Part shown: positions 8,499-17,217 of the stretch, piece after piece
Layout of the letters: every line of letters begins with the position of its first letter
How positions within the stretch are numbered: the stretch's first letter is position 1
DNA from: Limnobaculum zhutongyuii
GTDB lineage: Bacteria > Pseudomonadota > Gammaproteobacteria > Enterobacterales > Enterobacteriaceae
Length of the DNA stretch: 64,000 bases
Assembly: GCF_004295645.1 (NCBI RefSeq)
Contig: NZ_CP034752.1
Span: forward strand, 868,001-932,000
Direction of reading: 5' to 3'
Made by a program: the position numbers and the translations under genes
The notes under the pieces: generated by a model
What the model was told of the DNA's origin: nothing
Databases searched by the model: none
The model's input: the letters and a program-made list of their open reading frames with translations, nothing else

Positions 8499-9261
8499 AG
8501 CTCAAAATCTGGTGTATAGCGTTCAGCACCGTAAACTGACGGATAACGTTTCTTTGACCCTGCCAGGGGGCGAAATTGTCGCGATCCTTGGCCCAAACGG
8601 TGCAGGCAAATCAACGTTGTTACGACAGTTGACCGGTTATCTGCAACCCACTGCGGGGCAGTGCCTGCTGTTTGGTAAACCGCTGAAACAGTGGTCTGTG
8701 AAAGAACTGGCAAAAGCGCGGGCGGTGATGCGGCAAAATTCCGCCATGACCTTTCCTTTTAGCGTGCAGGAAGTGATTGAAATGGGCTTCCTCTCTCAGA
8801 AAGGGCCGGAACGAGACGAATCACTGGCGCAGATTATGGCGTTGTGTTGCTGTGAAAATCTGGCAAAGCGTAACTATTCTCAGCTTTCCGGCGGTGAACA
8901 GCAGCGAGTACAACTGGCGCGTTTACTGGCTCAATTGTGGCAAAACCGGGATAACCCCAAGTGGCTGTTTTTGGATGAGCCTACCTCTGCGCTGGATGTT
9001 CACTACCAGCAACAGCTGTTTCGGCTGCTGAAAAAGCTGGTGAAAGAAGATAACTTTAACGTCTGCTGCGTATTACACGATTTGAATCTGGCCTCTCTGT
9101 ACGTCGACCGTATGATCCTGTTGGATCAGGGGCGAATCATTGCCAATGGCACGCCGGATGAAGTACTGAATGAATCGATGCTGAGTGACTTGTATCATGC
9201 GGATTTACGGGTTTCTACCCATCCGGATGCTTGTGCGCCGTTAGTGTTTTTACGCTGTTAG
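8491..9261 (+). CDS. hmuV: Haem ABC transporter ATPase, ChuV/HmuV
   Basis: A 256-residue ABC ATPase: Walker A GPNGAGKS (34-41), signature LSGGEQQR (from 132), Walker B LFLDEPTS with D162/E163, and a switch histidine in VLHDLNLA. The GTG start is supported by GGAGG at 8479-8483 seven bases upstream and by the overlap with the permease gene. It powers haem import with the two preceding transport components. No ChuS/HmuS-type aerobic haem-degrading gene follows. Confidence 0.92.
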   Translation: MIEAQNLVYSVQHRKLTDNVSLTLPGGEIVAILGPNGAGKSTLLRQLTGYLQPTAGQCLLFGKPLKQWSVKELAKARAVMRQNSAMTFPFSVQEVIEMGFLSQKGPERDESLAQIMALCCCENLAKRNYSQLSGGEQQRVQLARLLAQLWQNRDNPKWLFLDEPTSALDVHYQQQLFRLLKKLVKEDNFNVCCVLHDLNLASLYVDRMILLDQGRIIANGTPDEVLNESMLSDLYHADLRVSTHPDACAPLVFLRC

Positions 9262-9719
9262 CTACGAATCAGATGATGATGCTACTCTTGTGGCTTAAAT
9301 TGGTATGGTTAACGGTCTGTCAGGCAATAATTACTTTAATAGACTAAAGTATAAAAAAGATTTTACAGGTGATATTTAAACACGAAATGGAGTCAGAATT
9401 TACAGCCATTTTCTTTATATGAGAACAGAAGATAATTGACCTCTGTTTGACTGTATTCAATGTGTATTAATTGGCGGTGTGGTTAGTGTTTAAATTAATT
9501 ATTCTCTGGCGGAGAAATTAAAAATCACTTTGCAAAAATACGCCGAAGCTTTATCTCTCTGTTATTGTAATGGGCAATAAATATTGCGTTATACATTGCC
9601 TGTTATCTAATTCATTTCTGCCGTAAAGGTTGATATTAGAATGTCAGGCGGTTTGCCGCATATTAAAATCAAACAAATGGCAGTTCTGTAGAAGAGAGCC
9701 AGAGCAAGGGATGACAGGC
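9262..9719. other. Intergenic region without recognised genes
   Basis: About 460 AT-rich bases between the haem operon and the helicase gene. No strong terminator or promoter was recognised. A TTG-started extension of the helicase frame from 9630 is unlikely to be coding because a better start with AAGGG lies at 9720. Confidence 0.5.
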
Positions 9720-12700
9720 ATGAATTCAACCAAAACAGGGCAATGGTTGCGGTATTGGCGTAATTCTTTAGCGGACGCTGAAAGTGGTAAAGGTGCATTA
9801 ACGTCAAAAGAACTTCATACCTATTTATCTGTCCCTGTGGATTCGTTGAAAAATGGTTATCTGGATAAAGACAGTGATGTACTTGAATCTCTGTTTAACA
9901 ATGAAGCAGAAAATGTATCGCTGGTTAAAGTAGTCTATCGGCCGACGGCATATAAACTTAAATTTGAACATGGGAAAAAATATAGCGGTTCTTTTCCTGA
10001 AATCTTGACGCCGGTTATTTGTATATTTTGGGTAAGTCGTGACGGTTTCTTTTTGCCCGAATCATCGCCTGTTATTCCCCGCGATCTGTTATCTCCTCAG
10101 CATGATGATAAATTAACCCTTTCATCCGTCAGAGAGATGGATAAATTTTTAGATCAACATGAACTGCTGGTGTTTTCAGAACAAGAAGCCATAGCACTGT
10201 TTAAAAGCGCTAAAAGCCATAAAGAGCTGGAATCTTATTGGACGCAGTATCTCTATTTTACCCGCAGTTTATTTATTGAGTTATGTAACGACCAGGTACT
10301 TCGTGAACGTTATGAAAATAAGAAAGATAAAGGGTATCTGATTAAGAGTGATGATGTCAGTAATGGTACCCGCAATATACTGAAGCTCTATGACTGGCTG
10401 GATGGCTGTCAGGAACCGCTCCCGCTGCTGGATAATTATGCTTTAGGTTGCTGTACAACTTATCAACCCTGTGTCGATGCGCTGTCCGCCATATCATTAC
10501 GCAGCGGTCATTCAAATTCAAAATTCCCTCTGGCGGATGCGCAACGTGATGCATTAGCTCAGGTGCTGACCATGCCGGAAGGGGATATTCTGGCCGTCAA
10601 TGGGCCGCCGGGAACCGGAAAAACCACCTTTGTCTTATCGGTTGTCGCCTCTATGTGGGTTGATGCCGCGCTTAAACAGCAAGAGCCCCCTTTGATTATT
10701 GCGGCCTCTACCAATAATCAGGCTGTCACCAATATCATTGAAGCATTCGGTAAAGACTTTGAAGAAAATAGCGATCCTTTTAGTGGTCGTTGGTTATCCG
10801 ATATTAATAGTTACGGTGGCTATTTCCCGGCTTCCAGTCTGGAGAACAAAGCGGCTAAACATTACCAGACGGCGGCCTTTTACCGCTCGTTAGAAGACCC
10901 TGAATATATCGACCGTGCAGAATCAGAGTTTTTGCTGAAGGCTCAACGCGTATTTGGCGATAATCAGCTGGACAGCGTGCTTAAGATACAACAGCGTCTG
11001 CATACCGAACTAAACCATCATCATCAACAGCTTAATAGCATACAGCACGCCTGGCAGGCACTGAAGCAGGCTGAAAAGCATTGTTATGACGCGATGGGAA
11101 GCGATGCGGAATTGGCTAAAGCCGCAAAGCAGGTTGAACTGCTGATTATGAAGCAGGAATGCGATCTGATTAGTCACGATCTTCTGCAGTGGAAACAGTT
11201 CTGTGCCGATGAGTCGATACTGTTGACTCTGCTAAATGTATTGCCGCCAATAGCAAGAAAACGTCAGCTTCAACGAGAGCTTTTTATTGAGCAACGTTTA
11301 AGTGCAATAGCGCGTCAGATTATTGATACCACGGAAAATATCAACCCGGAAACTGCGTTATCTCAATGGATAGCGGCTCAACAGCAAACCATTATTCAGA
11401 CCGAAGCCTTACTGGATAGCTGGGACAGCCTGCTGGAGAAAAGAAATAGCGCAGAACGATGCTGGTTTAATCTGGCATCGGGATTTATTTCCTCAGCGGA
11501 TACCACTCAAACGCTGGATGAGCTTGATAAAGCACTGGATGTCTCATTGCGCTTTAAATTATTTCAACTTGCCGTGCATTATTGGGAGGCGCGTTGGTTG
11601 CTTGATTGTCGGGCACTGGAACATGAACTGCTTAAGCTAAGCCAGACGGGTAAAGAAAAGACCGGGTTAAAATCGGTTCGTCCTCGTTGGTATCGGCGAA
11701 TGAAGCTTACGCCGTGCATTGTTTCTACGCTTCACTCTCTGCCCGGGTGCATGACCTTTAGTGTGTACGAGGGGGAGAAGGAATATAGCCAAAGCTATTT
11801 AGTTAATGAAATCGATCTACTGATTATTGATGAGGCAGGGCAAGTTGCTCCCGATACCGCAGCGGCATCATTTTCGCTGGCAAAACGGGCATTAGTGATT
11901 GGAGATATACATCAAATCAAGCCGGTGAGTAATCAATCGCGGGCGGTTGATGTGGGCAACATGATGCAGCACCAATTGTTTTCTCACCGCGATGAGTATA
12001 ACGAGCTCTGCCTGAGGGGGCGTTCAGTGGTGGATGGTAGCGTGATGCGAATTGCACAATCTGCCAGTCGGTATCGTTATTTAGACGAAACGGAACCGGG
12101 AATGTTTCTTCGGGAACATCGTCGTTGTTTTGATGAGATTATCTCCTTCTGTAACGATCTTTGTTATCAGGGATTGCTTCTTCCAAAGCGCGGAAAATAC
12201 CGCGTATCAAGTGATAATCAACTAACACTCCCCGCCTTTGGCTATTTGCATATTGATGGTATGGCTGAATCGCCTATGGGAGGAAGCCGTATCAATCGGC
12301 TTGAAGCCGCGACGGTTGCCGGTTGGCTGGCGGCAAAACGTAGCGAGTTAGAAACGACGTATGGCGCAAAATTAGAGGATATTGTTGGTGTTATTACTCC
12401 CTTTAAAGCGCAGGAGAGATTAATTGCCGAGTTGTGCGAGGCCGCGGGGATAAAGGTTGGGCGAGGCGAAGGGGAAATGACCATCGGCACGGTGCATGCG
12501 CTACAGGGTGCCGAAAGGAAAGTGGTGATCTTTTCTGCTGTCTATTCCCGCCACAACGATGGCAGTTTTATTGATAATGACTCCTCTATGTTGAATGTTG
12601 CGGTATCCCGGGCCAAAGACAGTTTTCTGGTGTTTGGTGATATGGATGTTATTTCTTCGGCCGGTAGAGGAACGCCAAGGCATCTGCTGGGGAAGTATCT

Positions 12701-13160
12701 GTTTAGTTGTGAACAGAATGAACTGAGTTTCTCTATTGGCTCCCGCCCTGATTTAATGAAGTTATGTCCGAAACCAACATTAATTAATGGCTCTGAAGAG
12801 CACGATCCTTTCTTTCTCAATTTGCTGAGTATGGTGCACAAGCGAGTAGATATGGTCTCACCTTGGCTGGTGCTTGCTCGCCTGACGGATTCCGGATTCC
12901 TTCAACACATGCAGGCAGCGGTAACGCGAGGTATTGAGGTAAATATTTATACTGACTATTACTTTAATGCTTTCGATAACAATCAATACCATGCTGAAAA
13001 AGATCAAGCATTTAAGCAGTGTTGTGAAGCATTGCGTAATAGCGGCGTTCAGGTTTATGTCATGAATCGGGTGCATAGCAAGATTGTGATGGCTGATGAG
13101 CAGGTGATGTGCGTTGGTTCCTATAACTGGGGGGAGCGCTATGCGTCAGGGGCGATATAA
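9720..13160 (+). CDS. UPF1-like SF1 helicase fused to a PLD nuclease (Mokosh type II-like), frameshifted near its end
   Basis: A 1146-residue frame with a DNA2/NAM7 (COG1112-like) helicase. Walker A GPPGTGKT is at 295-302, followed by a long coiled-coil-rich insertion of about residues 380-660, Walker B DEAG at 704-707, GDIHQIKP, the REHRR motif and a late GTVHALQGAERKVVIFS. A C-terminal phospholipase-D-type nuclease has HSKIVMAD (H1119, K1121, D1126) and GSYNW. Helicase plus PLD in one chain is the arrangement reported for Mokosh type II phage defence. The frame stops soon after GSYNW, at a G6 tract (13129-13134). With one G fewer it continues GSAMRQGRYKNMETSM to a stop at 13309-13311, giving about 1196 residues. 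Start 9720 has AAGGG nine bases upstream. Confidence 0.82.
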   Translation: MNSTKTGQWLRYWRNSLADAESGKGALTSKELHTYLSVPVDSLKNGYLDKDSDVLESLFNNEAENVSLVKVVYRPTAYKLKFEHGKKYSGSFPEILTPVICIFWVSRDGFFLPESSPVIPRDLLSPQHDDKLTLSSVREMDKFLDQHELLVFSEQEAIALFKSAKSHKELESYWTQYLYFTRSLFIELCNDQVLRERYENKKDKGYLIKSDDVSNGTRNILKLYDWLDGCQEPLPLLDNYALGCCTTYQPCVDALSAISLRSGHSNSKFPLADAQRDALAQVLTMPEGDILAVNGPPGTGKTTFVLSVVASMWVDAALKQQEPPLIIAASTNNQAVTNIIEAFGKDFEENSDPFSGRWLSDINSYGGYFPASSLENKAAKHYQTAAFYRSLEDPEYIDRAESEFLLKAQRVFGDNQLDSVLKIQQRLHTELNHHHQQLNSIQHAWQALKQAEKHCYDAMGSDAELAKAAKQVELLIMKQECDLISHDLLQWKQFCADESILLTLLNVLPPIARKRQLQRELFIEQRLSAIARQIIDTTENINPETALSQWIAAQQQTIIQTEALLDSWDSLLEKRNSAERCWFNLASGFISSADTTQTLDELDKALDVSLRFKLFQLAVHYWEARWLLDCRALEHELLKLSQTGKEKTGLKSVRPRWYRRMKLTPCIVSTLHSLPGCMTFSVYEGEKEYSQSYLVNEIDLLIIDEAGQVAPDTAAASFSLAKRALVIGDIHQIKPVSNQSRAVDVGNMMQHQLFSHRDEYNELCLRGRSVVDGSVMRIAQSASRYRYLDETEPGMFLREHRRCFDEIISFCNDLCYQGLLLPKRGKYRVSSDNQLTLPAFGYLHIDGMAESPMGGSRINRLEAATVAGWLAAKRSELETTYGAKLEDIVGVITPFKAQERLIAELCEAAGIKVGRGEGEMTIGTVHALQGAERKVVIFSAVYSRHNDGSFIDNDSSMLNVAVSRAKDSFLVFGDMDVISSAGRGTPRHLLGKYLFSCEQNELSFSIGSRPDLMKLCPKPTLINGSEEHDPFFLNLLSMVHKRVDMVSPWLVLARLTDSGFLQHMQAAVTRGIEVNIYTDYYFNAFDNNQYHAEKDQAFKQCCEALRNSGVQVYVMNRVHSKIVMADEQVMCVGSYNWGERYASGAI

Positions 13161-13364
13161 AAACATGGAGACCTCTATGTTGTATAGCGGAGATTTAAAG
13201 CAGGAAATTCAGATACAGCTAGAGGCGTTGCAGGTGCGGGTCAGGAAGGCTTATGGGGTGGATAAAGTGACGGTTGGGGCTCGGGCGGTAGAGGAAGAGG
13301 GGATGATGTAAGAGTTGGTTACAGGTATAATCCCACAAATTTTTCAATTGGTTTAGAAACGAAG

Positions 13365-13904
13365 ATGACAAAACTCACCCTACAAGAGCAGCTGTTAAAA
13401 GCGGGATTAGTAAACAGCAAAAAGATGGCCAAAGTTCAACGAACGGCTAAAAAATCACGGGTTCAGGCGCGTGAAGCAAGAGAAGCGGTAGAAGAAAATA
13501 AAAAGGCGCAGCTTGAGCGTGATAAGCAGCTAAGCGAACAACAAAAACAGGCTGCATTATCTAAAGAGTATAAAGCTCAGGTGAAACAGCTTATTGAAAT
13601 GAACAGAATCAACATTTCAAAAGGCGATATTGATTTTAACTTCACCGATGACAATGTCATTAAAAGAGTGACGGTGGATAAGCTGACTCAGACGCAGTTG
13701 ATTAGCGGTCGTCTGGCAATTGCGCGTTTGGTGGTTGATGGCAACGGTGAGAATCAATATGCGATTATTCCTGCGAGTGTGGCGGATAAGATTGCACAGC
13801 GGGATGCGGATAGTATTGTGCTGAATAGTGCGCTTAGTCAGGAAGAGTTGGATGAGGAAGATCCGTATGCTGATTTTAAGGTGCCGGATGATTTGATGTG
13901 GTGA
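13365..13904 (+). CDS. yaiL: YaiL family protein (DUF2058)
   Basis: A 179-residue orthologue of E. coli YaiL, recognisable from MTKLTLQEQLLKAGLV, the basic coiled-coil KKSRVQAREAREAVEENKKAQ and the C-terminal DPYADFKVPDDLMW. The family is nucleoid- or polynucleotide-associated with no settled function. It is a core gene lying between two accessory genes, so it probably marks one flank of an insertion point. Confidence 0.93.
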   Translation: MTKLTLQEQLLKAGLVNSKKMAKVQRTAKKSRVQAREAREAVEENKKAQLERDKQLSEQQKQAALSKEYKAQVKQLIEMNRINISKGDIDFNFTDDNVIKRVTVDKLTQTQLISGRLAIARLVVDGNGENQYAIIPASVADKIAQRDADSIVLNSALSQEELDEEDPYADFKVPDDLMW

Positions 13905-14049
13905 TTTGGGGTTTATTGGTGGTTGTGGAGGAAAACTCCTTTGTTTTTTTATTAGGATGTTGTTTCTATATGACTGCAACAGCAAGAATGTATACGCCTT
14001 CTCTCAATTTTGAAAACATAATGTCAGCCCATACACTTTGGTAAAAAAG

Positions 14050-15846
14050 ATGAAAGTCTCAATCAATAAAAAATATAAATCCATTCCGGCGGATGTATCG
14101 TTCGATCTTCCAAATTTTTGTATAATTACTGGAAAAAATGGAAGTGGAAAAAGTCATCTGCTTGAGGCTATGTCAGATATAAAAATTTCAACCATTACAG
14201 ACTCGAACATCCCAATAAATAAAATTCAACTAATTGGATTTGGTGGCCTTAATCCTAAAATTGACGAAACATGTGAACCCCATCAGATTACACAAAATAC
14301 AAAAAACTGGTGGATGCAGATTCAACAATATCAAACTAGTTTAAAACAAGCTCAAAACATGGGGGAAACGTTTTCTGATCCGATTACACAATTTCTGCCT
14401 AGAGTAACGGGAAATAATGAATCTATACTAAAGGTAGTTAGGGGCATTATTAGCAAGACATCAAAACCTTTTGAGGCCCTGACCGAGGATGATGTCTACT
14501 TCAATATTAATTTGGCAGATGCTACTCCAGGTACAATCTTTGCTTCACAATTAGCTCTCGTATTCAAAACCTACCATACTAGATACATAAAGAATGAATT
14601 TAATAGATTTCGAAATGCAAGAAATAAAACAAATATTTCAACATTAACCGATGAGCAGTTCTTCAATATATATGGACCAAAACCATGGTGTTTAGTAAAT
14701 GAAATACTTGCAAAAGCGGACCTCTCTTATGAAGTAGTCAGTCCTGAAGAGATTGATATAGACTCAGCATATAAACTACATTTAATAGATAAATCTAATG
14801 GAACTGAGATATCTGCAAACGATTTATCGACGGGTGAGAAAGTGCTAATGTCACTTGCTCTAGCGATATATAACACTCAGGAGTCATCCGGAAAACCAGA
14901 TTTGCTAATTTTGGATGAACCAGATGCCCCACTTCATCCTCAATATTCAAAACTTTTGATTGATACTCTGAAAGATGTAGTGGTAGAAAAGGCTGATGTT
15001 CGCGTTATTCTAACAACACATTCGCCTTCCACTGCGGCAATGTGCCCCAACAATTCGCTGTTTGAAATGAACAGAGAAACAAAGCTTCCGGAGATGATTA
15101 GTACAAATCGTGGTATTGAGGTTCTTACAGATGGAATACCTCACCTCAAAGTGTCACTCGATAATCGGCGACAAATATTTGTGGAAAGTAAATATGACGT
15201 ATTATATTTTCAGCGCCTCTTTCAGATCGTTCATCGTTCAGATCCTATGGACTATCAACCAATCTTTTTAGAACCACATAGTGGCACCTCGAATTGTTCA
15301 GATGTCGAATCAATTGTTACAAGGCTGAGTGAAGCTGGAAATGATGTTGTAAGAGGAATCGTCGACTGGGATGGTATAAGAAAAGAAAAATATCCTGTAT
15401 ATATTTTAGGGAAAGGTCGAAGGTATTCAATTGAAAACTATCTCCTCGATCCACTTTATGTTGCATTTGCACTTGTTCGTGCGGGAAAGAAAAAGCTAGT
15501 AGACTTTTCTGTAAGCGATTTGGATACCAACATTGAAATAAGTAAGATCACAGAAGGAGATGCTCAAAATATTTCAAATAATCTCATTTCTATTACAGGG
15601 ATAAAACTTGAAAAAATTGTTTCATGCGTCCTGCAAAACGGGTGGTCGATTCTTCTTCCTGAAGAGTTTCTTCGTATGCGTGGACATGACTGGGAAACAC
15701 TTTTGCTCAAAAAAATTCCAGAACTAAATGCCATATCAAATAGAAATGGAGATTCAGGATTAAAACTTGGAGTATTACAAGTGATTGAAGAGTTTCCTCA
15801 GTTTTTATCAATGGATATCCGTGAAACTTTTATATCAATAAAATAA
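14050..15846 (+). CDS. ABC-type AAA ATPase fused to a TOPRIM/DUF4435-like domain, candidate phage-defence protein
   Basis: A 598-residue protein. The N-terminal ATPase has Walker A GKNGSGKS (28-35), signature LSTGEK (259-264), Walker B LLILDEPDAPLHP (D289, E290) and switch H324 in TTHSPS. The C-terminal part carries a TOPRIM-like set: E379 in FVESKYDVLYF, D439-W-D441 in IVDWDG, then RRYSIENYLLDP, a signature I associate with DUF4435. OLD nucleases and PARIS systems (AriA ATPase plus AriB DUF4435, sometimes fused) share this plan. The gene is much more AT-rich than its neighbours and uses rare codons such as ATA and AGA, signs of transfer. ATG 14050 is preferred over TTG 14038. No second defence gene adjoins it. 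Confidence 0.8.
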   Translation: MKVSINKKYKSIPADVSFDLPNFCIITGKNGSGKSHLLEAMSDIKISTITDSNIPINKIQLIGFGGLNPKIDETCEPHQITQNTKNWWMQIQQYQTSLKQAQNMGETFSDPITQFLPRVTGNNESILKVVRGIISKTSKPFEALTEDDVYFNINLADATPGTIFASQLALVFKTYHTRYIKNEFNRFRNARNKTNISTLTDEQFFNIYGPKPWCLVNEILAKADLSYEVVSPEEIDIDSAYKLHLIDKSNGTEISANDLSTGEKVLMSLALAIYNTQESSGKPDLLILDEPDAPLHPQYSKLLIDTLKDVVVEKADVRVILTTHSPSTAAMCPNNSLFEMNRETKLPEMISTNRGIEVLTDGIPHLKVSLDNRRQIFVESKYDVLYFQRLFQIVHRSDPMDYQPIFLEPHSGTSNCSDVESIVTRLSEAGNDVVRGIVDWDGIRKEKYPVYILGKGRRYSIENYLLDPLYVAFALVRAGKKKLVDFSVSDLDTNIEISKITEGDAQNISNNLISITGIKLEKIVSCVLQNGWSILLPEEFLRMRGHDWETLLLKKIPELNAISNRNGDSGLKLGVLQVIEEFPQFLSMDIRETFISIK

Positions 15847-16279
15847 AACATATCTGACTTAATGAATTTTCTTCATTTTTGAAACTTTGAGGAATTAATT
15901 CTTTAAACGGTACTTTTAGTATCTAACATGGCTGGGAATTTCAGTTAAGTTGAGTATTATATCCATTTTTCGCTCTTATTCGACAACCAAATTAAATATC
16001 AACTGATCCCAATAGCTAAGATTATCCCTCAACAATCTCCATAATATTTCATCCTAATTGAGAATCCCTACTCTCACCCCATTCTCAAATATTTGCGAAC
16101 CATCCCCACATTTTAAAATTAACCCACCAACTCGGCCTCTGCTCCATTGACCCTCTCCCTGTACAAATATACTGTGTTCTGGCTGCCGGTTTTTTATCCG
16201 CCAGCCAAAATAGCGAAACCCCGCAGTGCTCGAACACATACGGGGTTTCTCACCACAACGTTATATCGGAGATAACATC
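15847..16279. other. Intergenic region with two leader hairpins
   Basis: The first 330 bases are AT-rich with nothing recognised. At 16181-16206 an imperfect hairpin joins GGCTGCCGG to CCGCCAGCC, and at 16215-16249 a nine-base-pair stem joins GAAACCCCG to CGGGGTTTC. These sit just before two small ORFs and could form a structured mRNA leader or a terminator of the preceding gene, although no T run follows. Confidence 0.5.
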
Positions 16280-16414
16280 ATGGCTGTGAAGAAGCATACC
16301 CAAATTCACTCTGAATTTATACTCGCAGTAAGATCCAATTGCGGATCGGGATCGAAAAAACGATCCCCTGTTGCAGCAAACTGGCTGAAAAAAGGAGGGT
16401 GCCGTCATGCTTAA
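16280..16414 (+). CDS. Small basic protein, unknown
   Basis: A 44-residue basic peptide beginning MAVKKHTQIHSEFIL and ending KKGGCRHA. GGAG at 16268-16271 is well placed before the ATG. Its end overlaps the next gene by eight bases and contains that gene's ribosome site, so it may act as a translated leader. Function unknown. Confidence 0.55.
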   Translation: MAVKKHTQIHSEFILAVRSNCGSGSKKRSPVAANWLKKGGCRHA

Positions 16415-16613
16415 ACTTATCGACTCCACCCCAAAAGATCCGCTGGAACTGGTAGAACAATGCTTAGCGCTGACCTGCGCAGTCATCAACATCAATGAAG
16501 CTGCGGTAAAAGAGTCACTGCAATTTATCCTGCATGAAAAAATGGAAGCGCTGTTTAGTGCGCTTTATTGTGTGGAGGATGAAATGAAATCAGAGGTCGA
16601 AGGGCAGGTATAA
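16407..16613 (+). CDS. Small acidic helical protein, unknown
   Basis: A 68-residue product (MLKLIDSTPKDPLELVEQC at the start), predicted mostly helical with three cysteines. A strong AGGAGG at 16393-16398 lies eight bases before the ATG, which supports real translation. It forms an overlapping pair with the preceding basic peptide. The size and pairing recall small accessory or phage-derived genes, but I recognise no family. Confidence 0.6.
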   Translation: MLKLIDSTPKDPLELVEQCLALTCAVININEAAVKESLQFILHEKMEALFSALYCVEDEMKSEVEGQV

Positions 16614-16705
16614 AAATTATTGAAATCAGGGCATTGATAGGAAGAGATTCTTATCTTTGCCTCTGGTTCGAAAGTAAATTTTTAATAGCAGAAAGGCAAA
16701 ACCTA

Positions 16706-16933
16706 ATGAAAATAAAAACAATCAGCTACATAAAAAAACATGCCGCTGATTTAGATCTTTCTGAACCAATATTGGTAACCCATAACGACATACCCGCGTA
16801 TGTTATCGAGTCTTTTGAAGATAGAAAATTTAAAGATGACGCGATAGCAATACTCAAGATTTTGACGCTTTCTGAAAAGGATAAACAGCAGGGTAAATTG
16901 TATTCTCGAAAGCAGTTGTTGAAGGAAATATAG
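16706..16933 (+). CDS. Orphan Phd/YefM-family antitoxin
   Basis: A 75-residue protein beginning MKIKTISYIKKHAADLD, with EPILVTHNDIPAYVIESFED, the pattern of prevent-host-death antitoxins that bind operator DNA and neutralise a RelE- or Doc-type toxin. The C-terminal arm (LLKILTLSEKDKQQG-like) resembles the toxin-wrapping region. AAAGG lies about nine bases before ATG 16706. No toxin gene follows; a dispersed repeat begins 90 bases downstream. It may be a remnant or an anti-addiction gene. Confidence 0.75.
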   Translation: MKIKTISYIKKHAADLDLSEPILVTHNDIPAYVIESFEDRKFKDDAIAILKILTLSEKDKQQGKLYSRKQLLKEI

Positions 16934-17024
16934 TTAGCAATTGAGAGTGGTGTGATCAAAATTCAAAACACTCGGAGAAAATGTTTTAAAGAGATTATGA
17001 GGGTAGATGTTCCTAAACATAGCC

Positions 17025-17181
17025 AATCGTCGGGAGAGGCCGCCGTTGGGGTCGACTTGGCGTAAGCCAACGAAGCGCCCGTAGGCGGACTAGGCCCGAC
17101 GCACTCCGGAGTAAAGTACAGATGGTCTTCCGGCCGAGCACAATGCCAATACCCACAATATCGCCTTTACGGCCGGAATAT
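17025..17181 (+). repeat. Dispersed palindromic repeat family A, copy 1 (short form)
   Basis: Shares with 46115-46339 the blocks AATCGTCGGGAGAG, CGACTTGGCGTAAGCCAACGA, GCCCGTAG, CGGCCGAGCACAATG and CGCCTTTACGGCCGGAATAT in the same order. It lacks the hairpin array found inside the other copy. Placed between the orphan antitoxin and the LysR gene. Confidence 0.85.
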
Positions 17182-17217
17182 CCACAGAAGCTAATTAATC
17201 AGGTCTACCAACACCCA

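Noticed and set aside
9262..17217. Integrated prophage
   Set aside because: No integrase, capsid, terminase or lysis genes; only accessory-type genes around yaiL.
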